A stretch of 64,000 bases of DNA from JAHEZL01 sp964406465 (GTDB lineage Bacteria; Bacteroidota; Bacteroidia; Flavobacteriales_C; GCA-002722245). The DNA lies in assembly GCA_964406465.1 (NCBI GenBank), contig CAYORT010000013.1:1-64000 (forward strand). The letters are read 5' to 3'. The notes beneath the pieces are model-generated. The model made no database searches. It was not told the origin of the DNA and worked only from the letters and a program-made list of their open reading frames with translations. The position numbers and the translations under genes are program-made. Positions 44,588 to 54,200 of this stretch are shown here, piece by piece (positions within the stretch are counted from its first letter, which is position 1; every line of letters begins with the position of its first letter).

Positions 44588-46795
44588 ATGAGCGAACCAA
44601 CAGTAGTGATAGATTTAGAGAAAGAGAAACAAGAAATCCTTAAAAGGTACAGAGGACTTCTTAGAGCAGGAAAAAAAGCAAGAACCGACCAAGAAAAAAA
44701 ATTAATTAGAAAAGCTTTAACTGTTGCCATAGATGCGCATAAAGATATGCGCCGAAAATCAGGCGAACCTTACATCTACCACCCCATTGAAGTAGCTAGA
44801 ATCACTGCTGATGAAATTGGCCTAGGAACCACCTCCATCATTTGTGCACTTCTGCACGATACAGTTGAAGATACCCACATCACTTTAGAAGACATCAATT
44901 CGATGTTTGGTCCGAAGGTGACCAATATTGTAGATGGTCTTACAAAGATCTCCTCAATGGCCGACACTGGCGAAAATCAGTTCTCTATTCAAGCCGAGAA
45001 CTTTAAAAGAATTTTACTTACGCTTTCCGATGATATTAGGGTAATCTTAATAAAACTTGCCGATCGTTTGCACAACATGCGAACAATGGAGTTTATGCCA
45101 CGCCATAAACAATTAAAGATTGCATATGAAACATTAAATATTTATGCCCCACTAGCTCACCGCCTAGGATTATATGCCATTAAAACTGAGCTAGAAGATT
45201 TAGGTTTGCGCTATACAGAGCCCGAATTATATAAAAGTATCGAAGAAAATCTTGCTACAACCCAAAAGAAAAGAACACGATACATCAATAAATTTAGTTT
45301 ACCCATCATCAATGAATTAACCGATAAAGGCTTCGATTTCGACATCAAAGGACGCACGAAAAGTATTTTTTCTATCGCCCAAAAAATGAAGAAAAAAGAA
45401 GTCACCTTTGATGAAGTTTACGACATCTTTGCGATAAGAATCATTTTAAATTCAAAACCCGAAGACGAAAAAACCGACTGTTGGAAAGTTTACTCGAGTG
45501 TTACCGACCTTTATACTCCAAGACCAGATAGATTGAGAGATTGGATCTCTACTCCCAAAGGAAATGGTTACGAATCGCTGCATACCACTGTGATGGGACA
45601 AGATGGTAAATGGGTAGAAGTTCAAATTCGCACAAAACGAATGGATGAAATTGCAGAAAAAGGCTTGGCTGCACATTGGAAATACAAGGCTTTAAATGCC
45701 GAACAAGAAAACCATCTTGATGTTTGGATTTCGAAAATCACCAAGATGCTTGAAACAGGTGACAATAACGCATTAGAGTTCATTGACGATTTTAAAATGA
45801 ATTTCTTTGCCGATGAAATTTACGCATTCACCCCAGCAGGAGACATTAAAAATTTACCTGCCGGTTCTACAGCCCTTGACTTTGCATACGAAATCCACTC
45901 TAGAGTTGGAGATCAGTGCATAGGCGCAAAGGTAAACCACAAATTGGTTCCATTAAACTATGAGCTTCAAAGTGGTGAACAAATAGAAATCCTTACTTCA
46001 AAGAAACAAACTCCCAAAGAGGAATGGTTAAACTTTGTGGTGACCGCTAAAGCAAAAAGTTGCATCAAAGAAGCGCTTAAAGAAGATCAAAAAAGAATTG
46101 CGATAGAAGGCAAGGAAACCTTTAAAAATTGGATGGAAAAGCTGGATATATTAGTAAATCCAAATGTTTTAGGTCAACTCATCATGCACTTCAACGTGAA
46201 AGTTGCTAGTGATTTGTATTTCAAAATTGCTTCTGACGCAGTTAAATATGAGGATATAGAAGGATTCTTCAAACAAAAAGAAGAGAATAAAAAGAAGAAA
46301 TCTACCAAGGAAAAAGCTCCTTCTACACCAGGTAAAATTGGTATGCTCAACATTGGTGCCGATGAAAACATTAAATATTCTCTCTCTCCTTGCTGCAACC
46401 CTATTCCAGGCGATGAGGTTTTTGGATTCAACAGTGCAGACGAAGGCATTAAGATTCATAAAACCAACTGTCCAAATGCAATGCATTTGCTTTCAAACTT
46501 TGCATCAAGAACAATTAAAGCACAATGGAATAACAGTCAGAATGTAGCATTTTTAACAGGAATTCAATTCATTGGAATAGATGACTTCGGACTATTGAAT
46601 AAAATTACCACCATCATCTCTATGGAGGAAAACATCAATATCAAATCGATATTTTTCACCAGCGAAGAAGGTTTCTTTGAAGGTAAAATCATGCTGTACG
46701 TAACCAATACCGATCACTTAAAAAATCTTATGGAGAAATTTAAAGTGATTCATGGGGTTCATAAAGTGGAAAGAATTATGGAAGTAGCAGTTTAG
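44588..46795 (+). CDS. Bifunctional (p)ppGpp synthetase/hydrolase
   Basis: A 735-residue RelA/SpoT (Rsh) enzyme that makes and degrades (p)ppGpp. The HD hydrolase domain includes SGEPYIYHPIEVARI and ALLHDTVEDTH (HDxxED) and looks intact. The synthetase region has STPKGNGYESLHTTVMGQDG. Then come a TGS domain (EIYAFTPAGDIKNLPAGSTA), a linker region rich in lysine (about 560-580), a conserved CCNPIPGDEVFGF box and a C-terminal ACT domain. Both active sites seem present, so it is a SpoT-like long Rsh. It is monocistronic with a terminator after it. Confidence 0.95.
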   Translation: MSEPTVVIDLEKEKQEILKRYRGLLRAGKKARTDQEKKLIRKALTVAIDAHKDMRRKSGEPYIYHPIEVARITADEIGLGTTSIICALLHDTVEDTHITLEDINSMFGPKVTNIVDGLTKISSMADTGENQFSIQAENFKRILLTLSDDIRVILIKLADRLHNMRTMEFMPRHKQLKIAYETLNIYAPLAHRLGLYAIKTELEDLGLRYTEPELYKSIEENLATTQKKRTRYINKFSLPIINELTDKGFDFDIKGRTKSIFSIAQKMKKKEVTFDEVYDIFAIRIILNSKPEDEKTDCWKVYSSVTDLYTPRPDRLRDWISTPKGNGYESLHTTVMGQDGKWVEVQIRTKRMDEIAEKGLAAHWKYKALNAEQENHLDVWISKITKMLETGDNNALEFIDDFKMNFFADEIYAFTPAGDIKNLPAGSTALDFAYEIHSRVGDQCIGAKVNHKLVPLNYELQSGEQIEILTSKKQTPKEEWLNFVVTAKAKSCIKEALKEDQKRIAIEGKETFKNWMEKLDILVNPNVLGQLIMHFNVKVASDLYFKIASDAVKYEDIEGFFKQKEENKKKKSTKEKAPSTPGKIGMLNIGADENIKYSLSPCCNPIPGDEVFGFNSADEGIKIHKTNCPNAMHLLSNFASRTIKAQWNNSQNVAFLTGIQFIGIDDFGLLNKITTIISMEENINIKSIFFTSEEGFFEGKIMLYVTNTDHLKNLMEKFKVIHGVHKVERIMEVAV

Positions 46796-46812
46796 CTTAT
46801 TTAAAACGCATA

Positions 46813-46848
46813 AAAAAAGCCTCCGTCAACTGACAGAGGCTTTTTTTT
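46813..46848. terminator. Bidirectional terminator
   Basis: AAAAAAAGCCTCCGTCA pairs with TGACAGAGGCTTTTTTTT with one mismatch. It lies between the convergent Rsh gene and the gene at 46863-47351. Confidence 0.88.
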
Positions 46849-46862
46849 ATGGATATTCTTGA

Positions 46863-47351
46863 TTACTTCTTCAAAGAGTAAACAGTAAGATTTTTCGATT
46901 TAAATGTAGATCTAGTGATTTTACTTTCCAACCACAATTCCATCAAATAATTCTCCACTTTATCTTTATTTTGAGCAAACACCTTAGGTGACTTCGCCTT
47001 AAATTGAGCCATTACCCATTCCAAAGATTTAACAGGTTCGGTTTCATCAGCTAAAACAGCCAATAAATTAGTCTTAACATCATCTGTCTCCTCCACCACT
47101 TTCTTAGTAAACTTACGTGCTACTGCAGTAAGTTGCTCCATAAATTCTTGTCCGGTCATCACATCCTTAAAACGTATTTTCACAGCACCTTGCTTATTTT
47201 TCTCATCGGTACTTGAAAACAAATACTTTTTATCAATTACTCTACAGTATTGACGAACGCCAGCGCTAGCTTTCGGATTTTCGAAAGACAAAATTCTGTT
47301 GTTCAGATACTCAGTCTCTTTAATGATTTTTTGAGCTTCAGTTTGATTCAT
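46863..47351 (-). CDS. Conserved-looking protein of unknown function
   Basis: A 162-residue soluble protein that I do not recognise. It is rich in lysine and helix formers; there is no signal or membrane segment. Segments such as ILSFENPKASAGVRQYCRVI and VKSLEWVMAQFKAKSPKVFA look like folded-domain sequence, not low-complexity filler. Codon use is like its neighbours. ATG start at 47351, its own terminator at 46813-46848, and a 116-bp upstream gap to the divergent lipoprotein gene. Confidence 0.7.
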   Translation of the reverse strand: MNQTEAQKIIKETEYLNNRILSFENPKASAGVRQYCRVIDKKYLFSSTDEKNKQGAVKIRFKDVMTGQEFMEQLTAVARKFTKKVVEETDDVKTNLLAVLADETEPVKSLEWVMAQFKAKSPKVFAQNKDKVENYLMELWLESKITRSTFKSKNLTVYSLKK

Positions 47352-47467
47352 GTTGTTTTTCTAAGGTTAAGGTAAAGTCCCTCACTTTACAAGAGCAAAT
47401 TTAAAGGTAAAAACACATACCAAGCAAATTTTTCAACAATTTTACTTTTAATTGTTAATATTAGCGC

Positions 47468-47908
47468 ATGAAATTCATTCTCAAACACTTGCTGCTACTA
47501 AGCATTTTTACTCTTGGATGCGACGAACCCCATATTATTCGCCACTCTTACCACTACATCAACTCTAAAAACCACACCAGTATTGAAGGAGAAGTATACG
47601 GTCTAGAAGACATGGATCACTACAATGTTATGCAAGCAGAGAGTATTATGCATGAACTTGTTGATGATACCAAGGCAAAACTGAAAATTCATGGCACAAT
47701 TAAAGCAAAAATCAACGAACAAAGATTTCAAGTAGAAAGCGAACAACACAATTACTTCACAGTTGAATTAGAACATCCTTTACAAGCGCACGATTCTTTA
47801 ATTGGTAAGAAGTGTATTTTTCAGGGTATCGGACAAATGAATGAGTCTACTAAAGAAAAGGGTAGAACATTGCTTGTAGAAGCAAAATCAATGATCATTT
47901 TGCATTAA
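47468..47908 (+). CDS. Putative small lipoprotein
   Basis: A 146-residue protein with an N-terminal signal ending in a lipobox (LLLLSIFTLGC, Cys18). The mature part (SIEGEVYGLEDMDHY, LKIHGTIKAKINEQRFQVES, LIGKKCIFQGIGQMNE) alternates beta-like segments, reminiscent of an OB-type barrel, but I cannot assign a family. Its end overlaps the convergent RND gene by 4 bp. Probably anchored in the inner or outer membrane. Confidence 0.7.
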   Translation: MKFILKHLLLLSIFTLGCDEPHIIRHSYHYINSKNHTSIEGEVYGLEDMDHYNVMQAESIMHELVDDTKAKLKIHGTIKAKINEQRFQVESEQHNYFTVELEHPLQAHDSLIGKKCIFQGIGQMNESTKEKGRTLLVEAKSMIILH

Positions 47909-50181
47909 TCTTTCCCTCTATCCTTAAAGAAATAAATTAGTAGAACAGGCAATAAAAGCATTTCGCAAATTATGGCTATAAGTAGAGTTAATCCTACCAA
48001 TAAGCCAACATAAAAGGAACTGGTAAAATCAGACAGCAGAAGGGTTAAAAAACCACATGATAATATCACCGAGGTTACCACCACAGCCTTTCCTGTAGAT
48101 AAATAGGTACGTTTTAAAGCATAGAAGAAAGATTTCCCTTTATTCATTTCTTGCTTCAACCTACTCATTATATGGATGGTATCATCTACAGCAATACCAA
48201 AAGCAATCGAGAAAATAATTGAAGTTGATACACGCAAATGAATATCGGCAATCCCCATGAAACCAGCCACCACAAAACCTGGTATTATATTAGGGATAAT
48301 GCAGATAATCACCATCTTAATGCTTCTAAACTGCCAACCAACAATAAGCGCAATAAATCCAACCGAAAGCCATAATCCGTAAATCATATTTTTCGATAAA
48401 CTCTCATTGTTCAAATCTAGCAAGTGAGCAGTTCCAGTTAGGTGAACATTCATTTTCTTAGAATCGATAACTTTAGCTGAATAGGCATAAAACCCCTTGT
48501 TCAACTCTATCATGCGGTGCCCACCTAAATCAAGCATCTTACCGCTAATTCTAATAGATCTACCATCTTTCGACAAGTAGTTCTTTAAGATATCGGCAGT
48601 TTTATCAAAGGCTCCGAAAAGCTCTAGTTTTTCTTTTAAAGACAAATATTTTTCAGGGGAATCTGGTAAAACATAAAACTTCTGACTGGCAGAATGCTGA
48701 GCTTTATTGGCTTCCTTAATGAAAGTTAAAGGCGATGTTATGTTCACCAATTCATAATGCTTGGCGAGATATTTTTCAAGTGAATCGATTTTGCAGAGTA
48801 CCCCGTAATCAAAAACATTTAAAGAAGAGTCTTTGAGCTCGATAACTACTTCAAGCGGACGTGCGCCCCCAAACTTATCTTCGAAATAGGCAAAATCTTG
48901 CTTTACTGGATCATCATTCGATAAATCTTCAAGTAAAAAATTGTCGATTTTGATATTGAACATGGCTACAAAACTTAAAATAGTGACCACTCCAGCAATA
49001 ATTAAAATTCTTTTGGGATACTTGATGGTCCATAATAAAGTTGTTCGCAAAGCTTTCTGCCAGCGAATGTCGTTGCCTTGACGAAGAACTATTTTTGGAG
49101 TTCTAACATTAAGCAGAACACTTGGAAGTAATAGAAATGACATCAAGTAAGCAATAATCACCCCTATTCCACAGTACAATCCAAAATCTTGCACAGGCTC
49201 TATATTGGCTGTCATCAATGTGAAAAAACCTATTGCCGTTGAAACACATGTTAAAAATGTAGCGAAACCCACTTCTTTTATGGTAGATTTCAAGGCCTCC
49301 TCCTTAGACTTTCCCAAACGAAGCTCTTCAATATAATTGGTGAGAATATGCACCACATCCGACATTCCTACAATGAAAACCATCGTTGGCAATAAGGATG
49401 TTAATACATTCAAATCTTTTCCTGTAAAGTACATCACTGCTAAGGTCCACACTAGTGAAACCAAAACTGTGATTAGTGGTAATACAACTCCTAAAATCGA
49501 CCTAAACGAAAACCACAACACAACCATCAAAAGCAATATAGAAGCACTAATAAATAGCTTTAACTCACTGCCTAAAACCTCAATAAAATGTGCTTGGGCC
49601 TTAATTCTAGATATGGCATGTAATTCATCGAATTTAAATTGCTTAAATAATCGTTCTAAATCTTTTAGCAATTTATCCGAAGGCTTCTTAGCCAATCTAT
49701 CTTTAGTCTTAACATAGATGCTAAGTGCTTTTCTATCATCAGAGAAAAAAGTGCCTACCAATTGCTCATTTGAAAATATTCGAATTGAATCTTTTCGGTA
49801 CAAGCTTTCATCGTCGAAATGTAAATATGGTAACTCTTGAATATCACCAAAATCACCTGCCTTGAAATAATTTAAATTTTTGGTAGGAGATATTACTTGT
49901 GTTACACTCTCTAGTCGAGAAATTGAATCGGCTAAGGCATTAACATTCTGCAAAAAATCACGATGAAAAATCCCCTTTTTGTTTTCCATTCCGATAATCA
50001 AAAAGTCATTATCGCTCCCAAATTGCTTACTAAATTTTTGAAAGTATTCTATTTCAGTATCTCCTTTTGGAAAGAAATTCTCATATCGATAGTCAACCTT
50101 TACTCCCGTAAAAACCAAATAGGTAAACAGCACTGTTGCTAGTGATAAAACAACCAATATGATTCTACTCGTTCTTAACAT
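47905..50181 (-). CDS. RND superfamily (MMPL-type) exporter
   Basis: A 758-residue membrane protein with the RND duplication. Each half has one leading helix, a large periplasmic loop, and five further helices (for example TVLFTYLVFTGVKVDYRYEN at the start, and GWQFRSIKMVIICIIPNIIPGF later). Motifs such as MVFIVGMSDVVHILTNY and FGIAVDDTIHIMSRLKQEM carry the acidic residues used for proton relay. It resembles HpnN/MMPL lipid exporters more than drug-efflux AcrB (about 1,040 residues). No partner fusion protein or TolC gene adjoins. The cargo is unknown; a lipid is plausible. Confidence 0.9.
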   Translation of the reverse strand: MLRTSRIILVVLSLATVLFTYLVFTGVKVDYRYENFFPKGDTEIEYFQKFSKQFGSDNDFLIIGMENKKGIFHRDFLQNVNALADSISRLESVTQVISPTKNLNYFKAGDFGDIQELPYLHFDDESLYRKDSIRIFSNEQLVGTFFSDDRKALSIYVKTKDRLAKKPSDKLLKDLERLFKQFKFDELHAISRIKAQAHFIEVLGSELKLFISASILLLMVVLWFSFRSILGVVLPLITVLVSLVWTLAVMYFTGKDLNVLTSLLPTMVFIVGMSDVVHILTNYIEELRLGKSKEEALKSTIKEVGFATFLTCVSTAIGFFTLMTANIEPVQDFGLYCGIGVIIAYLMSFLLLPSVLLNVRTPKIVLRQGNDIRWQKALRTTLLWTIKYPKRILIIAGVVTILSFVAMFNIKIDNFLLEDLSNDDPVKQDFAYFEDKFGGARPLEVVIELKDSSLNVFDYGVLCKIDSLEKYLAKHYELVNITSPLTFIKEANKAQHSASQKFYVLPDSPEKYLSLKEKLELFGAFDKTADILKNYLSKDGRSIRISGKMLDLGGHRMIELNKGFYAYSAKVIDSKKMNVHLTGTAHLLDLNNESLSKNMIYGLWLSVGFIALIVGWQFRSIKMVIICIIPNIIPGFVVAGFMGIADIHLRVSTSIIFSIAFGIAVDDTIHIMSRLKQEMNKGKSFFYALKRTYLSTGKAVVVTSVILSCGFLTLLLSDFTSSFYVGLLVGLTLLIAIICEMLLLPVLLIYFFKDRGKD

Positions 50182-50217
50182 TGCGGCGCAAAGATAACTT
50201 TTAATACCTTTAAGCTT

Positions 50218-51258
50218 GTGAATTCAAGTGTTAAATATATACAGTTCGATTTTGCTACACAGAGCAATGAAGAAATTAGGCAACAAGCCTTGAAATACTC
50301 AAACGACAGTAGGTCTTGGGTGAAGAAATGTGCCGATTTAATATTAGAATGGCTCAACACCGAAGATTTCATTAACGCCCAAAGCTCAGGTACAACGGGA
50401 ATTCCAAAAGAATTTAAAATTCAAAAAGACAAAATAATTGCAAGCTCTAAACTTACTGCTCAAGCTTTCGATTTAAAAAAAGGAAGCTCTGTGTTGCTTT
50501 GCTTATCAACCGACTTTATTGCTGGTAAAATGATGGTCGCAAGAAGCGAAGTTAATCGCTGGAACCTTTATGCAGTAGAGCCCTCTGCAAATCCCTTAAA
50601 TGACATAGACCTTAATCTTGATTTCGCTGCTTTTGTGCCAAATCAAGTCTTCGAAATACTTAGTTCGCCTTCAAATTTGAAAATTAACAACATAAAAAAA
50701 ATAATCATTGGCGGAGGTGAAATTAATAGTGCCTTAAAAAGTCTTCTTAAAGACACAACGAGTGAAGTTTACCAAACATTCGGCATGACCGAAACGGTAA
50801 GTCATATTGCAATTAAGCAAATTAGACCTATAGAAGAGGAATATTATAAAGCTTTACCAGGTATTCATTTTGAAGTCGACCGCGATGGCTGTTTGATAAT
50901 TCACGCGCCTCAACTCAACCAAAACGCTTTCTTTACCAAAGATTGTGTGGAAATCATTGATAAAACTTCCTTCCAATGGCTTGGTAGATTCGATAACATT
51001 ATTAATTCAGGTGCTGTGAAATTAAATCCCGAAGCAATAGAACAAAAAATAAGAAGTCGAATTACCAATGAATTTATAGTAAGTTCTATTCCCGACGACA
51101 AACTAATCAACAAACTCATTTTGCTTGTTGAAGGCACAGCAACAATTAATCTTTCAGAAATAAATAATGTATTAGACAGATATGAACAACTTAGGGAAGT
51201 TAAATTCATTTCAGAATTCCCGCGAACTGCTTCAGGAAAAATAATTAGAAAATTTTAG
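50218..51258 (+). CDS. AMP-forming acyl-CoA ligase, MenE-like
   Basis: A 346-residue ANL-superfamily adenylate-forming enzyme. The phosphate-binding loop is SSGTTGIPKEF (about 56-66), then a YQTFGMTETVSHIAIK segment (A5), GRFDNIINSGAVKLNPE (A8) and the C-terminal SGKIIRKF with the A10 lysine. The short length and sequence fit O-succinylbenzoate-CoA ligase (MenE), which in Bacteroidota is compact. No other menaquinone gene lies in the window, so the symbol is not given. GTG start at 50218, divergent from the RND gene. The end overlaps the coiled-coil gene by 4 bp. Confidence 0.8.
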   Translation: MNSSVKYIQFDFATQSNEEIRQQALKYSNDSRSWVKKCADLILEWLNTEDFINAQSSGTTGIPKEFKIQKDKIIASSKLTAQAFDLKKGSSVLLCLSTDFIAGKMMVARSEVNRWNLYAVEPSANPLNDIDLNLDFAAFVPNQVFEILSSPSNLKINNIKKIIIGGGEINSALKSLLKDTTSEVYQTFGMTETVSHIAIKQIRPIEEEYYKALPGIHFEVDRDGCLIIHAPQLNQNAFFTKDCVEIIDKTSFQWLGRFDNIINSGAVKLNPEAIEQKIRSRITNEFIVSSIPDDKLINKLILLVEGTATINLSEINNVLDRYEQLREVKFISEFPRTASGKIIRKF

Positions 51259-54200
51259 TAGGCAGTTTCTCTATCAAAAACCTGCTTCGTAACAGTTGCA
51301 TCATCCTTAAAAAAGAAGGTGCCACCCCAGCTATAAACAATCATTTTATAAATTACTACTTTTCCACCTTTGCTAACAACTATCTTCTTAACAGTTCTAT
51401 TCGATTCGGTAATCAATTCCTCATAAACCCCTTCAGGGTAAGATTTTTCTAACTCTCTAATTTTTGCATACACTTTAGATTTTTGTTCAGAAGTGGTAGC
51501 ATTCTTCAACTCCTTTTGATAGGCCTCCATTTGAGTATTCAACTCTTTAACCGATTTCGCAGGAACTTTTTTACTAGCCTCTATTTTTTTCTGTTTTTCT
51601 TCTTCAGTCTTAAGCAAGGCCACTTCTTTGTTATACTCTTCTTCTTTGGTTGCAATATCTTTCTCTAATAATTCAATTTCTTGTTTAAGTTTTTCGCGCG
51701 ATTGAATGATGTTCTGATATTGAACCTTAAGTGGCCCATTGATGACATTGGTATCAATTTTCACCTCCGAACTTTCGAATTGCTTTTGCAATACATTTAA
51801 TTCCTGACGAATTTTATTTAATTGCTCTTGCTTATCTAATCTCGACAAATAATTTTCCTTTGCTTGTAATTTCGTCTCCAATGCTTTCTTCTCTGCTAAG
51901 ATTGCTGCCGACGATTTTTTAAGTTTTTCTACCCCCACTTTTTGGTCAGCCTCATATTGCAGCTGACGAGAAGTAGCATTCTCTTTAACATAGCCTTGAA
52001 GCACAACAACCTCTTTTTCCTTCAAAACATTGATCTCTTCTTCAAGTGTCACTCTTTGAGCATTTCTCGCGTCTATTTCTGCTTGAATTGGTTTCTGTCT
52101 ATCGAGTTTAGAAGCTAAGGCTGCCGCGATAGAATCTTCTCTAGCCTTTTGCTTAGCCATCAACATTCTTTCGCGCTCAACCATTTTATTTCTTTGCTGA
52201 TCTAACAATTCTTTTCTCTTAGCCTCTTCCTTCATCTGTGCGGTTTTGGCCTCTAATCTTTTATTATTTCTTAATTCTTCTTCGTACTTAGCACGCGCTT
52301 CTTGTGCTTTCTTAGCCTCTTCGCTTACCACAGCCTTGTTGTTTTTCTTTTTCAAGGCGTCTTCTTTCTCTTTTTGAATTTCTTGTTCTCTAAGCAATGC
52401 CTCCTGTTCTCGTTTCATCTTTAGCAAGGTATATTCGTCTTGCATCTTTTTATTTTCTTCAAAAGTTTTTTGTTGAAGCGAATCAAATTTCGCTTTGTTT
52501 TGGTTGTGCACTAGATTGGCTTGCTTTTGAGCCTTAAGCAATGAATCTCTCAACAAACGTTCTCTTTCAGAACGCTCTTTTTCAAGCTCGGCTCTAAACT
52601 TTTGCTCGGCCATAGCTCTTTCACGCATTTCATTCTCTTTTTTAATGCGATTGAGCTCTTCCTGCTTCTTCATCTCCTGAAGTTCGGCATTCTTCTTAGC
52701 TTCATTTATAGCCAATTCTTTTTCTCTTTGAATCTTTTCTTCCTCAGCTATTAACTTCTCTTGCTCTTCTTTTAATTGCTTTTCTCTTTGTTCCTTCAAC
52801 TCCAATTCTTTTCTTTCAATTTCTAAAATTTTCTTATCCTTTTCGAAATTGTTATTTCTTTCTTTTTCCTTATCCAGTAATTCCTTTTTCTGTTTTTCGA
52901 GTTCGGCTTTCGCCATTTGTTTTTGTTGTTCAATTTTATCCAATCTTTCCTTCTCGTCCATTTCTTTTCTTTTCTTTTCAGCAGCAGTTTTTGCTTTGGC
53001 GTTCGCCTCGGCCATCTCTGCATCCTCCTTCTTCTTTCTCTCTTCTTCAGCTATTTTTTTGCTTTCGTTTTCCTTAGCAAGAACATCTGCATTTTTAGCA
53101 TTTGCTTTTCCATCAACAACCGAAGTTCCTGTTTCCCCTTTAGCCAAATCCTCTCTTAATTTCTTCAGTTCATCAATAGCGCTTTGAATTTCAATATTTT
53201 TCTCAGCTACTTTTCTTTTCAATTTTGATTTCTCAATCTCGTTGTCAACAGAAGAATTTGATTCAATCGTTTCAAGGCTTTTCTCATATTGATCTTTGTC
53301 GTCGTATCCTTTTTTCAAAGCGGCTTCAAGCTCTGTTATTCTTTTTTTCATCTCTTCAAGACGCAATTCTTTTTTAGATATCTTCTTGTCAAGATCATTT
53401 TTAGCCAATTTTTCTTCTGCCTCCTTAAGCTTCTCTATCTCTTTTGCCTTCTTACTTTCAAATGCTTTTTGCTTGTTAGCTACTTCTTGATCGTTCAAAG
53501 TATCTTTTTTCACCACCTTTTCATCAAGCTGCGCGTTTTTTTCAGCTTTTGCTTTAGCTGCTTTCTCTTTCGCTAACAACATATCTTGCTCTTTTTTAGC
53601 TTTAAGCGCCGCTTTTTCCTCTGCAATTTTTAATTTCTTGTTTGCAATTTCCTTATCGAATTCGGCTTCTTTTTCGCTTAATTCTTTTAACTTCTGTTCC
53701 TTTTTATTTTTTTCTTCAGCAGCTAATTCTTCTTCTTTTTTTCTTGCCTCAGCCAATTTCAATTTCTCTTCATTCTTCTTTCTTTGAAGCTCTTCTTTCT
53801 CTCTCTTTAATCTCGCTTTCTTTTCAGATGGCAACTCAATTCTTGCTGCTACAGTTTGCTCTTCTAATTTTTTAAGATTTTCTTCACCCTGCTTTACCAA
53901 TTCTTCATTTTTCTTTTTAACATTCTCCTTTTTACTTTTCTCTTGTTTTGCAACAACAGCACTTCTGCTTTTTAACTTAGCTATCTCAGCTTCTATTCTA
54001 TCAATTTCCTTTTGTTTTTCAGAAGATTGTTTACTCAAAATATTTTTTTCAAGAGTAATATTTGTTCCTGTTAAACCCGATTCTTCAATCTTCTTTAAGT
54101 TGTTGTCTACGATTGTTTTTGCTTCCTTCTCAACTTCTAATTGCTCTTGTAACTCCTTCAACTTATTGGCAATATACTTTTGCTCTTTAGCAGCATTCAT